Of a DNA stretch of 64,000 nt, positions 21,087 through 32,861 are shown in pieces. A program made the translations under genes and the position numbers. Origin of the DNA: Berghia stephanieae (Eukaryota; Mollusca; Gastropoda; Nudibranchia; Aeolidiidae); the NCBI GenBank assembly GCA_034508935.3, contig CM067447.1, forward strand, positions 35,477,565-35,541,564. Reading direction: 5' to 3'. The notes beneath the pieces were generated by a model that did not search any database, had not been told where the DNA came from, and saw only the letters and a program-made list of their open reading frames with translations. The first letter of the stretch is position 1; every line of letters begins with the position of its first letter.

Positions 21087-23400
21087 TTCTTTAAAAAATA
21101 TAGCATTGTGGAGAACATTGTGCTTATTTGAGTCAATAAAAAAATTGATCGGTGTTCAACTCTACTGAAAGATTTGAAAATTAGAAATGTATTTTTTACA
21201 GATAGGTAAACAGATAACTTGATTTCATTTTATAATTTAAAGTCAGTTTGAATGTTCGTTGAGTCACACAGATATCATAAAATATGTACCGACGACACTA
21301 AACAGTCCCAAAATCAACCAATTTCGTCACTGTAAAAAGTTGTCAGTTTGCGTCATCTATTTATGACATCAAGTATTATTATTACTTCCGTTGTGTTGTT
21401 GATTTAGCGGTGATCAGTTTTGTTCTAATTGCGTGTATGTTTGTGTGTGTGTTGTGTGTGGTGTATACATGTGTGTGTGTGTGTGTGTTGGCATTTTTCA
21501 GCAAATCGTGGCATTCATAGTGATATTATTCACTTGATCACATGAAGGTATTTCAGTCGCCATTTTGATTCTTTTTTTACTATTACTATTACTATTAGGG
21601 TTAGCTCGAGAGGTTAGTCATAAGTGTTATTAAAGGTGCTACGGTGTTTGTTTTTCCATAAGTTAAGTAAAGGGGAGACATTCCGAAAGCTCCTACATCC
21701 CCAGTATTCTTTAAGTTTGTATCAACACCGTTGATATTTTGTCAGGCATTTATTTATTCAGTTTGTCATTATATAGAAGTATTTTAAAAACTCTAGAACA
21801 AACCTTGATAGATTTGTGAAAGTTTAAAATTTCCTAATTTGACCATTGTTTTGATTTTCGGCTGCCATTGTGATTTGTTAAGTATTGAAAGGTAGTGCAA
21901 AGAAGTCCGAGAGTTGTTTTTTTACTATTAGGGTTAGCTCGAGAGGTTAGTCATAAATGTTATTAAATGTGCTAGGGTGTTTGTTTTTCTATTAGTTAAG
22001 TAAAGGAGAGACATTCTGAAAGCTCCTACATCCCCAGTATTCTTTAAATTTGTATTTTCACCGTTGATATTTTGTCAGGCATTTTAAAAACTCTAGAACA
22101 AACCTTGATAGATTTGTGAAAGTTTAAAATTTCCTAATTTGACCATTGTTTTGATTTTCGGCCGCCATTGTGATTTGTTAAGTATTGAAAGGTAGTGCAA
22201 AGAAGTCCGAGAGTTGTTTTTTACTATTAGGGTTAGCTCGAGAGGTTAGTCATAAGTGTTATTAAAGGTGCTAGGGTGTTTGTTTTTCCATAAGTTAAGT
22301 AAAGGGGAGACATTCCGAAAGCTCCTACATCCTCAGTATCCTTTCTTTAAAAAATATAGCCTTGTGGAGAACATTGTGCTTATTTGAGTCAATTAAAAAA
22401 TTGATACGGCGCACAACTCTACTGAAAGATTTGAAAAATAGAAATGTATTTTTTACAGATAGATAAACAGATAATTTGATTTCCTTTTATAATTTAAAGT
22501 AAGTTTGAAAATTCGTTAAGTCAAACAGATATAAAAAATTTACCGAAGACACTAACACTTCCATGGCCACACCCTCAACTCTATTTGTCCAGTAGAGTCC
22601 TTACTTCCGTTGTGTTGATTTAGCGGTGATCAGTGATCAGTGTTGTTATGTAGTGTGTTCTCATTGCATGTATGTTTATATGTGTGCGTGTGTGTGTATG
22701 TATGTGTGTGTGTGTGGTGTATGCATGTGTGTGTGTGTTTTGGAATGTGGTGGCGTGGAAGAAAAAAAAAAGGGGGGGGGGGGTGTCCATCAAGTAGAGA
22801 AATTCCTGAGCAAGGGGGGGGGGGGGGGCGTGTTTGCTAGGAACTGTCAGATTGGCATTTTTCAGCAAATCGTGGCATTCATAGTGTTACAATTCACTTG
22901 ATCACATGACGGTATTCGGATTTACAGAAATTTTAAACAAGTTTCACCGATTAACAACATCAACTAATATTACTGCTGATATTACTGTCGTTTTTATGCC
23001 ATCGATGTGATGATTATTGCCCTGGGAAATATTTCGTTAAACGTTTCGGCAAACTGTCAATTAGTTCTGTCTAGCATCTAGCCCGAACAAACCAAAAGTA
23101 GACAGATTCGGGGACTTGATATTTTTCGCCTCCGCTTCAGATTTTCATTTGACCTAACATCAGTAAAGGGGAGACATTCCGAAAGCTCCTACATCCCCAG
23201 TATTCATTCAATTTGTATTTTCACCGTTGATCTTTTGTTTATTTATTCAATTTGTCACCATATAAAAGCATTTTAAAAACTCTAGAACAAATCTCGATTG
23301 ATTTGTGAAAGTTAAAAATTTCCTAATTTGACCATTGTTTTGATTCTCGGCTGCTATTTTAATTTGTGAAGTATTTAAGGTAGTGCAAAGCACTCCCAAG
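21087..23400. repeat. Higher-order tandem duplication (about 1.25 kb) with inner 0.3-kb repeats
   Basis: The block starting aaaaaatatagcattgtggag at about 21090 recurs as aaaaaatatagccttgtgga at about 22342. Inside, the unit ttagggttagctcgagaggt repeats at 21591, 21924 and 22223 (periods 333 and 299 bp). The associated aaggggagacattccgaaag segment recurs again at 23165. The two large copies differ by scattered substitutions and by GT-repeat length. Confidence 0.85.
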
Positions 23401-23599
23401 TAAAGCGTGGTAAAGACTTGCGACGTATTGATATTGGTATCTACTGACTGATAAACTAAAATCATGCCGAATAAAGCATGGCAGTGACGACAAGCACATC
23501 GATTAAAATTTGCATCTAATCGTAATCAAGCTAATCAACAAAATGATTCTGGCAATATCGAAAGAAAATAGTTCTTTCCCCGCGGAATTGCGGGCTTTT

Positions 23600-23604
23600 T
23601 ACTA

Positions 23605-23671
<67 letters not shown>

Positions 23672-23730
23672 TATATAATATATATATATATAATATATAT
23701 ATATATACATATATATATATTTATATATAA
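23600..23730. repeat. (AT)n microsatellite
   Basis: A long TA tract with occasional TTA interruptions. Confidence 0.95.
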
Positions 23731-23954
23731 AGCATTAGTTTAAAGTAGTATATTAAACATAAATTGGTAATTTTTAAAAGTAGTTATAATGTCTACAATG
23801 CTATTACTACCCCTGAATACTACGAATTTTCCCATTCCAACGGTCTTTTCACATAGATCCAATTACGTTTTTTGCTGCCTATATTCAATTATGAACATCA
23901 CTATTGGTATTTACACGAGTGCTACAGCCTTTTATTTAATGTCTATTTGATGTT

Positions 23955-24149
23955 GTGGATCCCGATAGCTCAGTTGGTAGAGCACTTGCTTCATACATAA
24001 AGGGACTGAGATCGATCCCTGGTCCGGTCAAGATTTTTTTTCTGATCCCCTTGTCTACTCAGCAGTGAATGGGTAGCTGGGTCTGTTTGATCTGGTGGAA
24101 AGTACTTTACGATAGACTAGTGTCATATCCAAAGGATAGCAAGCAATTA
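23955..24149 (+). mobile_element. SINE B, left half (split by Tigger insertion)
   Basis: The head is gatcccgatagctcagttgg with the B box GATCGATCCCT, followed by ccccttgtctactcagcagt and ggatagcaagcaatta. The element resumes at 26668 as ctattgtccgtttcaagcta. The intact copy at 55130-55395 reads agcaagcaattattattgtc across the same point. Confidence 0.85.
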
Positions 24150-26667
24150 CAGTCGACTACGCTTGTAGCGATGTCGTCGGGGCACCAGGAAAAGATCGCT
24201 ACATCCGAAGTTTGCTACAGCCGTTGGAAGAAAATTCAAGGGAACAATTCCGACTTTGTTGTAGAGTTAATATATTGAGTTACTGCCCTTATCTTGACAA
24301 AAATTCATCGTGACCACTGTAAACAACTATGTATTAGGTTTTTTTTTGTTTTTTGTTTTGTTTGTTTTTTTTAATTTAATTTTTTTTTTTTTTTGTGTGT
24401 GTTTTTTTTTGTTTTTTTGTTTAAATTTTTTTGTTTATTTTGTTTTGTTTTGTATTTTAAAACAATAATTCTTTATTACATTTTAAATTAATTTAATCAA
24501 ATAAACGGAACGATATCTGTATGTGAAATCCCATGCCAGGATGGTGCCACATTTGAGACATCATTATTAACACTGCACAAGAACAAGACAAGGGGACAAA
24601 CACATATATCTTTCTGTTTGGCCTTAAAGAAACTGACAATACTGGCTTGCTTCTTTCTCCTTTCCTTCTGTTTACTGTGGCTTTGGCGAACAGTTGCCAA
24701 ACTGTCATCTGGTATGCCCTTTTGGAGAAAATAGGTTTCCAATTTGCCAAATGCCTCCCAACATTTCATTTTCTGTGACTATGGGCTTTTCCTCCCCCAG
24801 ATCATCCTCATTCTCTCCTGACACATGGCCATCCAGGTCCTCTTCTTCGGATGACTCCGGTGATGTCTGGATCTCATCTTCAACTCTATGCACTTCGGTG
24901 CTGTTGGTGATGGATGTGGTGATGCCATACTGATCAAAAAGCTCCTCAAGAAGGCTACCTCTGACATTTGTTGAATCGCTGGTGTCAACTTCGTCTGTGT
25001 TGTCGATTGGAGCGTTTGGATCAACAAAACCAGCTTTCTTGAAGCAGTTGTAGATGGTTGCTGGTTCCACTTTGTCCCAACTTTGCTTCATCAACTGCAC
25101 AGCATCCAAAAGAGAAGGCTTGAATGTCTCAAATGGATTCCCAGCATCAATGTGGTTAATCAGGCGCTTCAGGAGTGCTGCTCTATAGTAACATTTAAGG
25201 TTGTTGATGATACCCATGTCACAAGGTTGAGCCTTGGAGGTGGCGTTTGGTGGCAGGAAAAGCAGTTCAGTGGCTCTCAAGTTTATTCCTCTTGGGTGAG
25301 CCGTACAGTTATCCACCACTAGGGTACTTTCCGTTGCTCAAAAAGCATTTTTCTGTCAAACTCCTGTAGCCATTCTGTAAAAATGTGTCCTGTCATCCAT
25401 GCTTTGGAGTTGGAGTCATACCGAACAGGATGCTTTCGTATCCCTTTAAAACAACGGGGTGTTTTTAATTTTCCGATGACAAAAAGAGGCCATTTACAAC
25501 TGCCATCCATGTTAGCACAACAGAGCACTGTCATGCGGTCCTTAGCCATCTTTGTCCTGTGGCAAGCAGTCCCTTGAAGTCCATGGTCTTATCCGGTAAG
25601 AGACACCAAAACAAGCCCGTTTCGTCGGCGTCGAAAATATCGCAAGGGCGATATTTTAAAAGTTTTTTCACCAAAACATCCGATTTCCATTGATCCAGGG
25701 CATTAACGTCAACGGACTGGCTCTCCCCACACACATTCTTGAAGACGATGTTGTTTCTTTTCTTGAACTTCGACAACCAGCCATTGTTACACTCCCAGTC
25801 ATGTTTACCGAGATCAGCTGCAATGGATGTTGCTTTCGCTTTCATGAGGGGGCCACTCACTGGAACATTGTTTCCTCTCATCAAACAAAACCACTGCAAT
25901 AATGCAGCCTCGACATCGTCATGATTGGCGCGATGGGCCCTTTTCTGCTCGGTGCCAACTTCTCCACTGTAGAACTCCTCCTTGTAGAGCTCTTTCAATT
26001 TCATTATTCCCGATACAGTGTTTGCCGATACTCCAAACTCAGATGCAGCATTCTTTTGCTTTTTTCTGTTCTCAATTGCACCAATCAGTTCTATTTTTCT
26101 CTTCAAAGAAAGCACAACGCGTTTTCCTCCTGTCGCCATTGTTAAGTCGAGTTGTAGTTGTAGTGTAGTCTGTGGTTGAGGCAACACACTTAATACACTG
26201 TACACTAGACTACAACACACCCGAGACAGCACACAAAGGCACTTGGCGAAGTGAGAGAGGTATATATCTAGTGAAAGAGTAGAGTGAGAGTGAGAGTTCG
26301 TTTCGCTCTACTCTGACGCAACACGCAAGACAAGCAGCACATATTATATCAGTGGTACGTTACACACACAAAGTGTATTGTATGTGTTGTATTGACACAG
26401 GCGCTTGGCGTAGTGAGAGAAGCAGTGAGGAGAGTGTGTTTCGCCGTGCCGCTCGTGACATCGTTACAACCGTTATATTTTTACTATAAAGTATTATGGT
26501 CGGGGATAAGAATACGCATCACTATAACCGCCACGTCGGATGTAGCGAAGTCATTACAACCGTTTGTATTTTATTGAGTTTGGGTTACATGGGTGCCTGT
26601 TCTACAGAAAAAGATCGTTACTTCCGATGATCGCTACAACCGACTTCGCTACAAGTGGAGTGAACTG
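24150..26667 (-). mobile_element. Tigger/pogo DNA transposon, near full length, 2,518 bp
   Basis: The TIRs are CAGTCGACTACGCTTGTAGC (left) and CAGTTCACTCCACTTGTAGC (right, other strand), continuing GA-GTCG, with a TA duplication at 24148-24149 and 26668-26669. It sits inside SINE B. The transposase gene is on the minus strand and shows three frame changes. The well-preserved domains and TIRs point to a fairly recent insertion. Confidence 0.92.
24497..26139 (-). pseudogene. Tigger transposase (TIGD-like), three frame breaks
   Basis: The ATG is at 26139. The N-terminal psq/CENP-B HTH begins MATGGKRVVLSLKRKIELIG, with KNAASEFGVSANTVSGIMK. The second HTH (CENPB type) has WLSKFKKRNNIVFKNVCGES. 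The DDE_1 catalytic core has three acidic positions: FDADETGLFW (about 25630), VVDNCTAHP (about 25310) and NATSKAQPCDMGIINNLK (about 25220). The C terminus has an acidic stretch, then KQASIVSFF. Frame shifts lie near 25575 (one base missing in a G run before ACTGCTTGCC), near 25325 (before CTAGTGGTGG) and between about 24850 and 24765. With no other disabling change seen, the copy is recently dead or the sequence has homopolymer errors. It is a cut-and-paste transposase of TA-inserting elements. Confidence 0.9.
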
Positions 26668-26748
26668 TACTATTGTCCGTTTCAAGCTACAGAAACTGGG
26701 ATAAACTCTGGCTCCATCGGCCTAAGGGCTCTGAAGGACTTTCTTTTT
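26668..26748 (+). mobile_element. SINE B, right half
   Basis: It reads ctattgtccgtttcaagcta, then gggctctgaaggac, continuing the SINE interrupted at 24149. Its order and sequence match the reverse complement of 55180-55260. Confidence 0.8.
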
Positions 26749-27285
26749 TTAATTTGTTGTCAGGGGAACAGTCCTTCAATCATTCTGTTATGGAAACGTG
26801 AATTTCACCTCAGCACTGAAAGAGTTAACATTTACAAAAAATTGATTAAGTATGCTTTTTTACAATTTTCTATTTTTATGATTATTTTATCATTACAAAG
26901 TGATGAGTGTATGGTCAATGTTGTTTTCATGTCATATCACCAACATTAAATAATTTTAAAATCTGAAATGTCATTCTAATTAACTGACAGATAACAAAAG
27001 GTGCTTGAATCAAGCTCTTAATATGAGAAGGGAAATTGTAGAAATGAGTAATAAAATAAAATATTTAAAAGAATTCAAACTGCATATTCACAGGCCATCA
27101 GTCCGTTCTCACTCAATTTAAAATTAAATTGTGAAATATGTGAGGCCAATAATCTCCACTGGTTTAAAAGCAATGACTGTCATCACATTTCATCTATGGT
27201 GGTCAACTTCACACCCCAATAGAATTTTTACTGATGCACGGAAATTGGGCCTATTTGTTTGAGATTTCCGTGTGAAGTATTTTAC

Positions 27286-27473
27286 AAAGAGTCTGAATAA
27301 GAATTTGTAGTGCATTAAGTGCATCTTCTTTCATTCAATAACAGGTGGAATAAAATAAGATAAACTTAATTTATCCATTTCATGGAAATTTACATTGGGT
27401 GTTGCCATATGTGAATTATGTAGATTTTCAGAAGGATTTTGACAGTCTTCATCATTCATCACTTTGGAAAATA
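27286..27473 (-). CDS. Probable exon of gene 2, with a possible frame break
   Basis: The acceptor is ctttctttgctgtaag and the donor CTTT/GTAAAA. The frame reads FSKVMNDEDCQNPSENLHNS, then HMATPNVNFHEMDKLSLSYF and IPPVIE, and then meets TGA. One base off, MKEDALNALQILIQTL continues to the donor. Both halves look like real protein, so a one-base slip near 27331-27336 is likely. Alternatively, the exon ends earlier at a weak donor. Its start phase does not fit the end of the preceding candidate exon, so an exon may be missing between them, where a LINE now lies. Confidence 0.4.
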
Positions 27474-27554
27474 CTTACAGCAAAGAAAGTCATACCTTTT
27501 CATTCTCTATAATTACATATTATATTCACATGCACTGCTCATCCATCCACACTG

Positions 27555-28190
27555 TCCTCAATCTCCATCTTAATGCCACTTCGGGAAAGTCTCCTCAAGG
27601 TAGAGGATAGAAAGGAATTTTTTTAATGTTCTGGATTTTAAACTTATCACTCTGCCTGATCTATCTGATGTTTTATATTCTAAAAATAGAGGATGTTGCT
27701 TATCTTTCAAGATGTTCAAAACTTTTTTATAGGAATTGTCTTCATAGAGGGTATTTTGTGTAGACAGGGTGAACTGCACTATGCTTTCAGCTCTTCTTAC
27801 AAGTTTATCTATTATTTCTCTATCTTCAGCAGAGATGGCCCCACCCCAGCAACTAATTCCAAATGTTATAACATTTTGAACTATAGACAAATAGAATATT
27901 TTAAGGATTTCTTTTGAAAAGTGAAATGAATTTAGTTTTCTAAGGAAAAATAATCTAGAACTGAGTTTTGAACAAATATTATTTACATGCAAATGCCAGT
28001 TCAGATTTTTGTCAATGGTAAATCCTAGGTCTTTAGAGGAATCAACAATTTCTACAAACTGATTCCCAATTCTTAGGGGCAATGTATGATTTTTAAAAAG
28101 TCCGAAATCCATAATCATCTCTTTTGTTTTTTGGACATAAAGTAATAGAAAATTATCTTTACACCAGTTTATAAATAATGTTCCTCTTTA
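27555..28190 (-). mobile_element. L2/Rex1-like LINE, 5'-truncated
   Basis: An uninterrupted minus-strand frame from about 28180 to 27570 gives QKTKEMIMDFGLFKN, then DLGFTIDKNLNWHLHVNNIC, RLFFLRKLNSFHFS, FYLSIVQNVITFGISCWGG and AEDREIIDKLVRRAESI. This is the C-terminal half of reverse transcriptase of the L2/Rex1 type. The long open frame suggests a fairly young copy. It lies between two candidate exons of gene 2. Confidence 0.85.
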
Positions 28191-28421
28191 TGTGTGCTAT
28201 ACAATAAAAAAACAAAGCCAGCATGTCCCATTGTATATTTCACAGAACATGTCTTTACCTACAAATCCTGTACCTAATGACTAAAACTCGTCACTTATCT
28301 CTTTCGTGCCTCTCATTTCCCCCCCCCCCCCCCCCTCCATCTTCCCCACCCCTAACACACTGGTAAAACATGTTTTGTGCACCCCCCTTCACACATACAC
28401 ATACACATATGCATGCTTAAC

Positions 28422-28560
28422 GAGTATAGTTAAGGCCACATTGAGAGCGATGGTAATTTTTTGTAAACTAACCATCTGCCTTTCATGTAGATATTGTCTC
28501 TCCAAGTACAAATCAATATTCTTCTGAATTTCACATTGAGGTTTACCGACAACAATGGCC
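28422..28560 (-). CDS. Unrecognised minus-strand gene (gene 2), internal exon
   Basis: The acceptor is tatctttttcag. After one base the frame reads AIVVGKPQCEIQKNIDLYLE then RQYLHERQM, and continues VSLQKITIALNVALTIL. The donor is uncertain: GTTAGT after the Met codon (end 28473) or GTTAAG (end 28422); both leave phase 0. The peptide continues the helical, coiled-coil character of the exon at 28969-29076. A weak similarity in pattern to the helical hairpin of FAAP100/FANCB-type DNA-repair subunits was noted, but it is far too thin to name the gene. Confidence 0.55.
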
Positions 28561-28968
28561 CTGAAAAAGATAGGAATCTGGTGTACTGCACAACATAAAA
28601 CAGAGAATGAAAAATTATAAGAAAAAGGGTGATTTTTGGGAGATGATTTTTTCTTTCATTTTTCAATATGATTTGTAAACATAACATTTCCTAAATCTTT
28701 AAATAGCATCAGAATGTTCTCTTCAATCTTTTAATTTACTAAATAGAGGGTCATGGATGTTTTATCATTGTAAATGATTTCGCAAATTAAATCAAAACGC
28801 TTAGATGTATAATAAGAGGATGACATAAATATGATAAGATTTGAACTGTAATCTAAAACTAAAGCAAATATGTGTTTTTTAAAATCGATATAAATGCATC
28901 ATTCTTATACTAATCTGGAGTGAGATTTGCAAACATTGCCATTAAAATTGTTGATGAATTTTACTCAC

Positions 28969-29076
28969 AAGTATGTTAGAAATTTTTTTTTCTGGGAAGC
29001 AACACTTGAAAGAACTTTTTGCAACTTTTCTGCTGCTTTTGTATTTTTTGTGAGGAGAACAAGACCACTGTAATAG
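28969..29076 (-). CDS. Unrecognised minus-strand gene (gene 2), internal exon
   Basis: This 108-nt exon has an acceptor tatccttag and a strong donor CTT/GTGAGT. The single frame open across it reads YYSGLVLLTKNTKAAEKLQK, then VLSSVASQKKKFLTY, with 1 nt before and 2 nt after complete codons. The leftover TT plus the first G of the next exon (28560) makes a Leu codon, so the two exons are phase compatible. The peptide is Lys-rich, helical and coiled-coil-like. I do not recognise the family. Upstream exons were not found; the 5' flank holds SINE A and R1. Confidence 0.6.
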
Positions 29077-29124
29077 CTAAGGATAGATATTTATAGTAAA
29101 ATCAAACAAATAATTAAAATGCAC

Positions 29125-29290
29125 ATTTATATAGTATATTTGCAAGGATTTACCTTGGCTCAATGTGCTTCACAATTCTTCATTTATTTCCCTTGCAAGC
29201 TAAGACAGTTACCAAAGTTCCATTCCATAAAGTACATACTGCTAGTCAGGCATTCTTTTCGTGCCAGCAATATTAATTGCTCATACACAC
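29125..29290. repeat. Diverged dispersed repeat shared with 40490-40720
   Basis: Both share caaggatttacc(t/a)tg-ctcaatg and cttcacaat followed by tattt-like sequence. It is probably an old SINE or its tail. Confidence 0.4.
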
Positions 29291-29297
29291 CTGTAAA

Positions 29298-29605
29298 CAG
29301 GCGATGTGGTATTGTGGTATGAAACTTGCTTTCGGATTGGAAGGTTCTTGGTTCGAGCCTCACTTGGCATGTTGTTGAGTCCTTGGAAAAGGCTCTTTAC
29401 TCACATTCTCTCACCGAACTGTAATGAGTACCTGGCCATTAACAGTGTTGTCTCTGTCAGAAAAAAATGGTTAAATATTGCCTACCAGGTGTCATGTTTC
29501 GTTATACATGTTACATATTGCTGTTGGTCAGGGACCCTTTGTAAAGAGCTTTGAGCATGTTTAGTGGATATTATGCTATATAAAAGCTCTAAGCTTTTTT
29601 TTTTA
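29298..29605 (+). mobile_element. SINE A, copy 2
   Basis: It has the head gcgatgtggtattgtggtat and B box GGTTCGAGCCTC, the body aaggctctttactcacattc and cctaccaggtgtcatgt, and the tail agctttgagcatgtttagtg...aaaagctct. Confidence 0.85.
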
Positions 29606-30196
29606 CTGAAGGACAAATGTTAGGTCCAGAGTAAAACTGTGCACCTTGGATACAACAACCGCGAATCAAACAACATCTCCAATTCAATGAAAACTTTTTT
29701 AATTCCTGTTCGTTCCCCTATTTGGCTCTACTAAATCCACCTAGCATTCAACAATGTTCATAACTGCACACATCAGATACAACAAAGTTATCTGAACTGC
29801 GAAAAACATGCAGAGTGAGGACAAAACTGGCATTAAAAAAATCTTGCATTGTTTTCTGAGCTCATTGAGCTATACTACACACTGCCATTGTCTGGTAGAC
29901 TGCTTTCACATTATAATGCACTCATAATCAAGGCATAAGGAGGGGATTGCATGTGTTTGTGTGTGGTAGCCCGTGCCATGACTCAGTGCCAGCAGCAGCA
30001 AAACTTACACTCTGTCACATCGCAATTGTAATAGATTTGTCTTTGTCTGGGTGTGTGCACATGGTAGGTTCGGTGCATAAACATATCAATGTGAATGATG
30101 ACATGTGAAGAAGAATGGGACTCGTGGAAGTGAGAATACATTTTTGAGATGATCGCCATGAGGGTAGGGGGCGTTGAAGTGGGGAGATGACCCATT

Positions 30197-30728
30197 GTTT
30201 GTTTGTTTTGTTTGTTTTTAAGGGTTTTATGGCGCTTGCAACACATTTAGGTTATATCAGCGCCAGTAAAAAGGAAGAAAATGGGACAGTAAAAAGTTCT
30301 AGAATTACAATTAAAGCATCCAAGAAAAAGTAAGACAAAGGGGAACTGGGAACAAATAGGGATCAGATGTAGATTCCAAGAGCCCACCATCAATGTTCTT
30401 AGTTTGAGATCACCAATAAGTCTCATCCGGACACAAGCACGGCCCCCACTAAGAGGAATACACTCAAATGCTTACATTATAAATTAGAACAAATAGAATA
30501 ATACATAACAGAGAGATGATTTACAAGGAAAAAAATATCATCTCCCAAAACAATAACTATGCATTCGACTGTTTCCCTCCCAGCCAGGACCCCGACCAGG
30601 GCCAGGACAAAACCAAGCAATCTCATTCCAAGACAAAGACAGAATGCAAGTTGGAAAACAGATATAGGGGGATAGAAGACACAATAAGTACCTCCCTGCC
30701 CACTATGGGAGGTAGGAACCCCACCCAG
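30197..30728 (-). repeat. R1 retroposon, copy f (full length with 12-13-bp target duplication)
   Basis: It is flanked by gagatgacccatt on both sides (about 30184-30196 and 30728-30740). On the minus strand R1 begins CTGGGTGGGGTTCCTACCTC and ends cgccataaaacccttaaaaa with an AAAC tail. It is about 530 bp with no ORF. A tailed copy with a long variable TSD indicates LINE-style retrotransposition. Confidence 0.9.
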
Positions 30729-30740
30729 AGATGACCCATT

Positions 30741-31085
30741 AATTTTACCTCAGTCAAGGAGGGGTTGAATGTCAATTCCATGACTTTCATGGCTCAGGCA
30801 ATGTGTAAAGAGGAGGTATTCCGTTTATTTTTATTAACTTTAAGTCTTTATAATGTTATATCCCTTGTATAATAATGTCAAAAATGACAATTCAGATTTG
30901 ACTTCCATTGCTGTTAACTCCGTTGTAATCGAGAAGCACTGTATAATCATTGTCACACACCCAGCCAATGATCATGCTCAACATTGTTTGACTTTTTTAT
31001 AAGATGGGACACTAGAACACTCTGCCACTGATGCCATACTTTAATTGATTATAAATAAAATGTTTTATCAATTTTTAATGAATTC
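30741..31085. other. Unassigned AT-rich stretch
   Basis: No gene, repeat or terminal structure was recognised. Confidence 0.35.
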
Positions 31086-31089
31086 ATAT

Positions 31090-31260
31090 TTATTGAGAGT
31101 ATGCGGTTAGACTAAGGGAGTTAATTTTGTGACATTTTACACGGTTTAGTCCCTTGATTGAAGCATAGATTTCTTCAAAATGGCTACCAATCCTTTTACC
31201 ACAATGGACACTGTATCGAAAAAAAGCTTGAATGCGTGAAAGACATTGATCCATACGACA
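31090..31260 (-). CDS. Short ORF ending in TAA inside AATAAA (unknown)
   Basis: The minus-strand frame includes MDQCLSRIQAFFRYSVHCGK and FEEIYASIKGLNRVKCHKIN, and stops at CAATAAATATG, so the stop lies within a poly(A)-like signal. Its 5' side runs into the (TATC)n tract. It could be a terminal exon or the end of a retrocopy. I do not recognise it. Confidence 0.2.
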   Translation of the reverse strand, partial: CRMDQCLSRIQAFFRYSVHCGKRIGSHFEEIYASIKGLNRVKCHKINSLSLTAYSQ

Positions 31261-31322
31261 TAAAATCGGAAAACTGGACAAAAACTTATCAAGACTTATC
31301 CTCCAATCACGTACCATCAAAT

Positions 31323-31333
31323 TTATTTATCTA

Positions 31334-31416
<83 letters not shown>

Positions 31417-31421
31417 TATTA

Positions 31422-31501
<80 letters not shown>

Positions 31502-31504
31502 TAA

Positions 31505-31543
<39 letters not shown>

Positions 31544-31576
31544 GTTACTATTATTATTAATTAATTAATATAATTA

Positions 31577-31622
<46 letters not shown>

Positions 31623-31636
31623 TAATAATAATAATA

Positions 31637-31727
<91 letters not shown>

Positions 31728-31782
31728 CACCATCATCATCATCATCATCATCATCATTATTATTATATTATTATGATTGATT

Positions 31783-31832
<50 letters not shown>

Positions 31833-31866
31833 ATTATATATTATTATTATTATTATTATATCATTA

Positions 31867-31963
<97 letters not shown>

Positions 31964-31970
31964 TATGTGA
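31323..31970. repeat. Compound microsatellite: (TATC)n-(TTA)n-(TAA)n-(CAT)n-(GAT)n-(TTA)n
   Basis: Successive tracts: TATC 31323-31415, TTA 31416-31556, TAA 31583-31725, CAT 31726-31758, GAT 31784-31830, TTA 31838-31963. TTA/TAA and CAT/GAT are complementary arms around short centres. All apparent ORFs here are low-complexity shadows. Confidence 0.95.
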
Positions 31971-31984
31971 CCCTCCGCCCCGAA

Positions 31985-32011
31985 CGGGGGGGGGGGGGGG
32001 GGGGGAGGGAG

Positions 32012-32080
<69 letters not shown>

Positions 32081-32173
32081 AGAGACTCCTTGTATGTGCA
32101 TGTAGAGGGCGGGAGCTAAATAGAATAAAGATATAAATATGTGTGTGTTTGTATGTAAGAAACACGAGGGAGA

Positions 32174-32250
<77 letters not shown>

Positions 32251-32275
32251 AGAGAGAAGAGAGAGAGAGCGAGGC
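31985..32275. repeat. (G)n and (GA)n microsatellites
   Basis: A G-run of about 20 at 31986-32005, then GA tracts at 32011-32085 and 32176-32270. Confidence 0.95.
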
Positions 32276-32717
32276 TGGTAGACAAAGAAAGGGGGAAAAG
32301 GAGAGAGGGGGTGGAGCAAAGAATAGGTAGTGATAGTATAAGAAAGCCCTTCGTTTCAAAAGAAGTCAAAGTCAATCAATGGGATACATATTGACCAATG
32401 AGATCGCAATTAAAAAAATGGGACTGGTCAAATGATTTGTTGCATTGTTTCCATTTTGAGTCAGATGACAGCTTGAAGAGGAGGGGGTGGGGCTTAATTT
32501 GTAATGACTTACATGAAATCGTATAATTGAATCTTATTGTTTGAGCTGCAACCTTGAGTTATTTAGGACCTGCCACTCGTTATCACAACCCCTTGTGGTC
32601 AATTGTCATCTATTAAACTCTCCTCCCCTTTTTCTTTTGGTTCACTCCCATTGTTTATTGACTCAAAAGACCCACCCTCCCTCCCATTCCCAATGAATTC
32701 ACGATAAAACGAACCCC

Positions 32718-32803
32718 TCTCTCTCTCTCTCTTTCTCTCTCTCTTTATTTATTTTTTAAAAATATATCTCTCTCCATCCATCTCTCTCGCTCTCTGTTTG
32801 TTA

Positions 32804-32850
<47 letters not shown>

Positions 32851-32861
32851 GTCTGCCTGCC

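Noticed and set aside
31323-31415. CRISPR-like regular repeats
   Set aside because: The repeat arrays are simple or minisatellite repeats without unique spacers, and the genome is eukaryotic.
31856-32359. Long ORFs encoding poly-N, poly-L/S, poly-I/Y or poly-R/E peptides
   Set aside because: They are translations of the compound microsatellite and its GA/CT arrays. There is no start context, splice site or conserved sequence.
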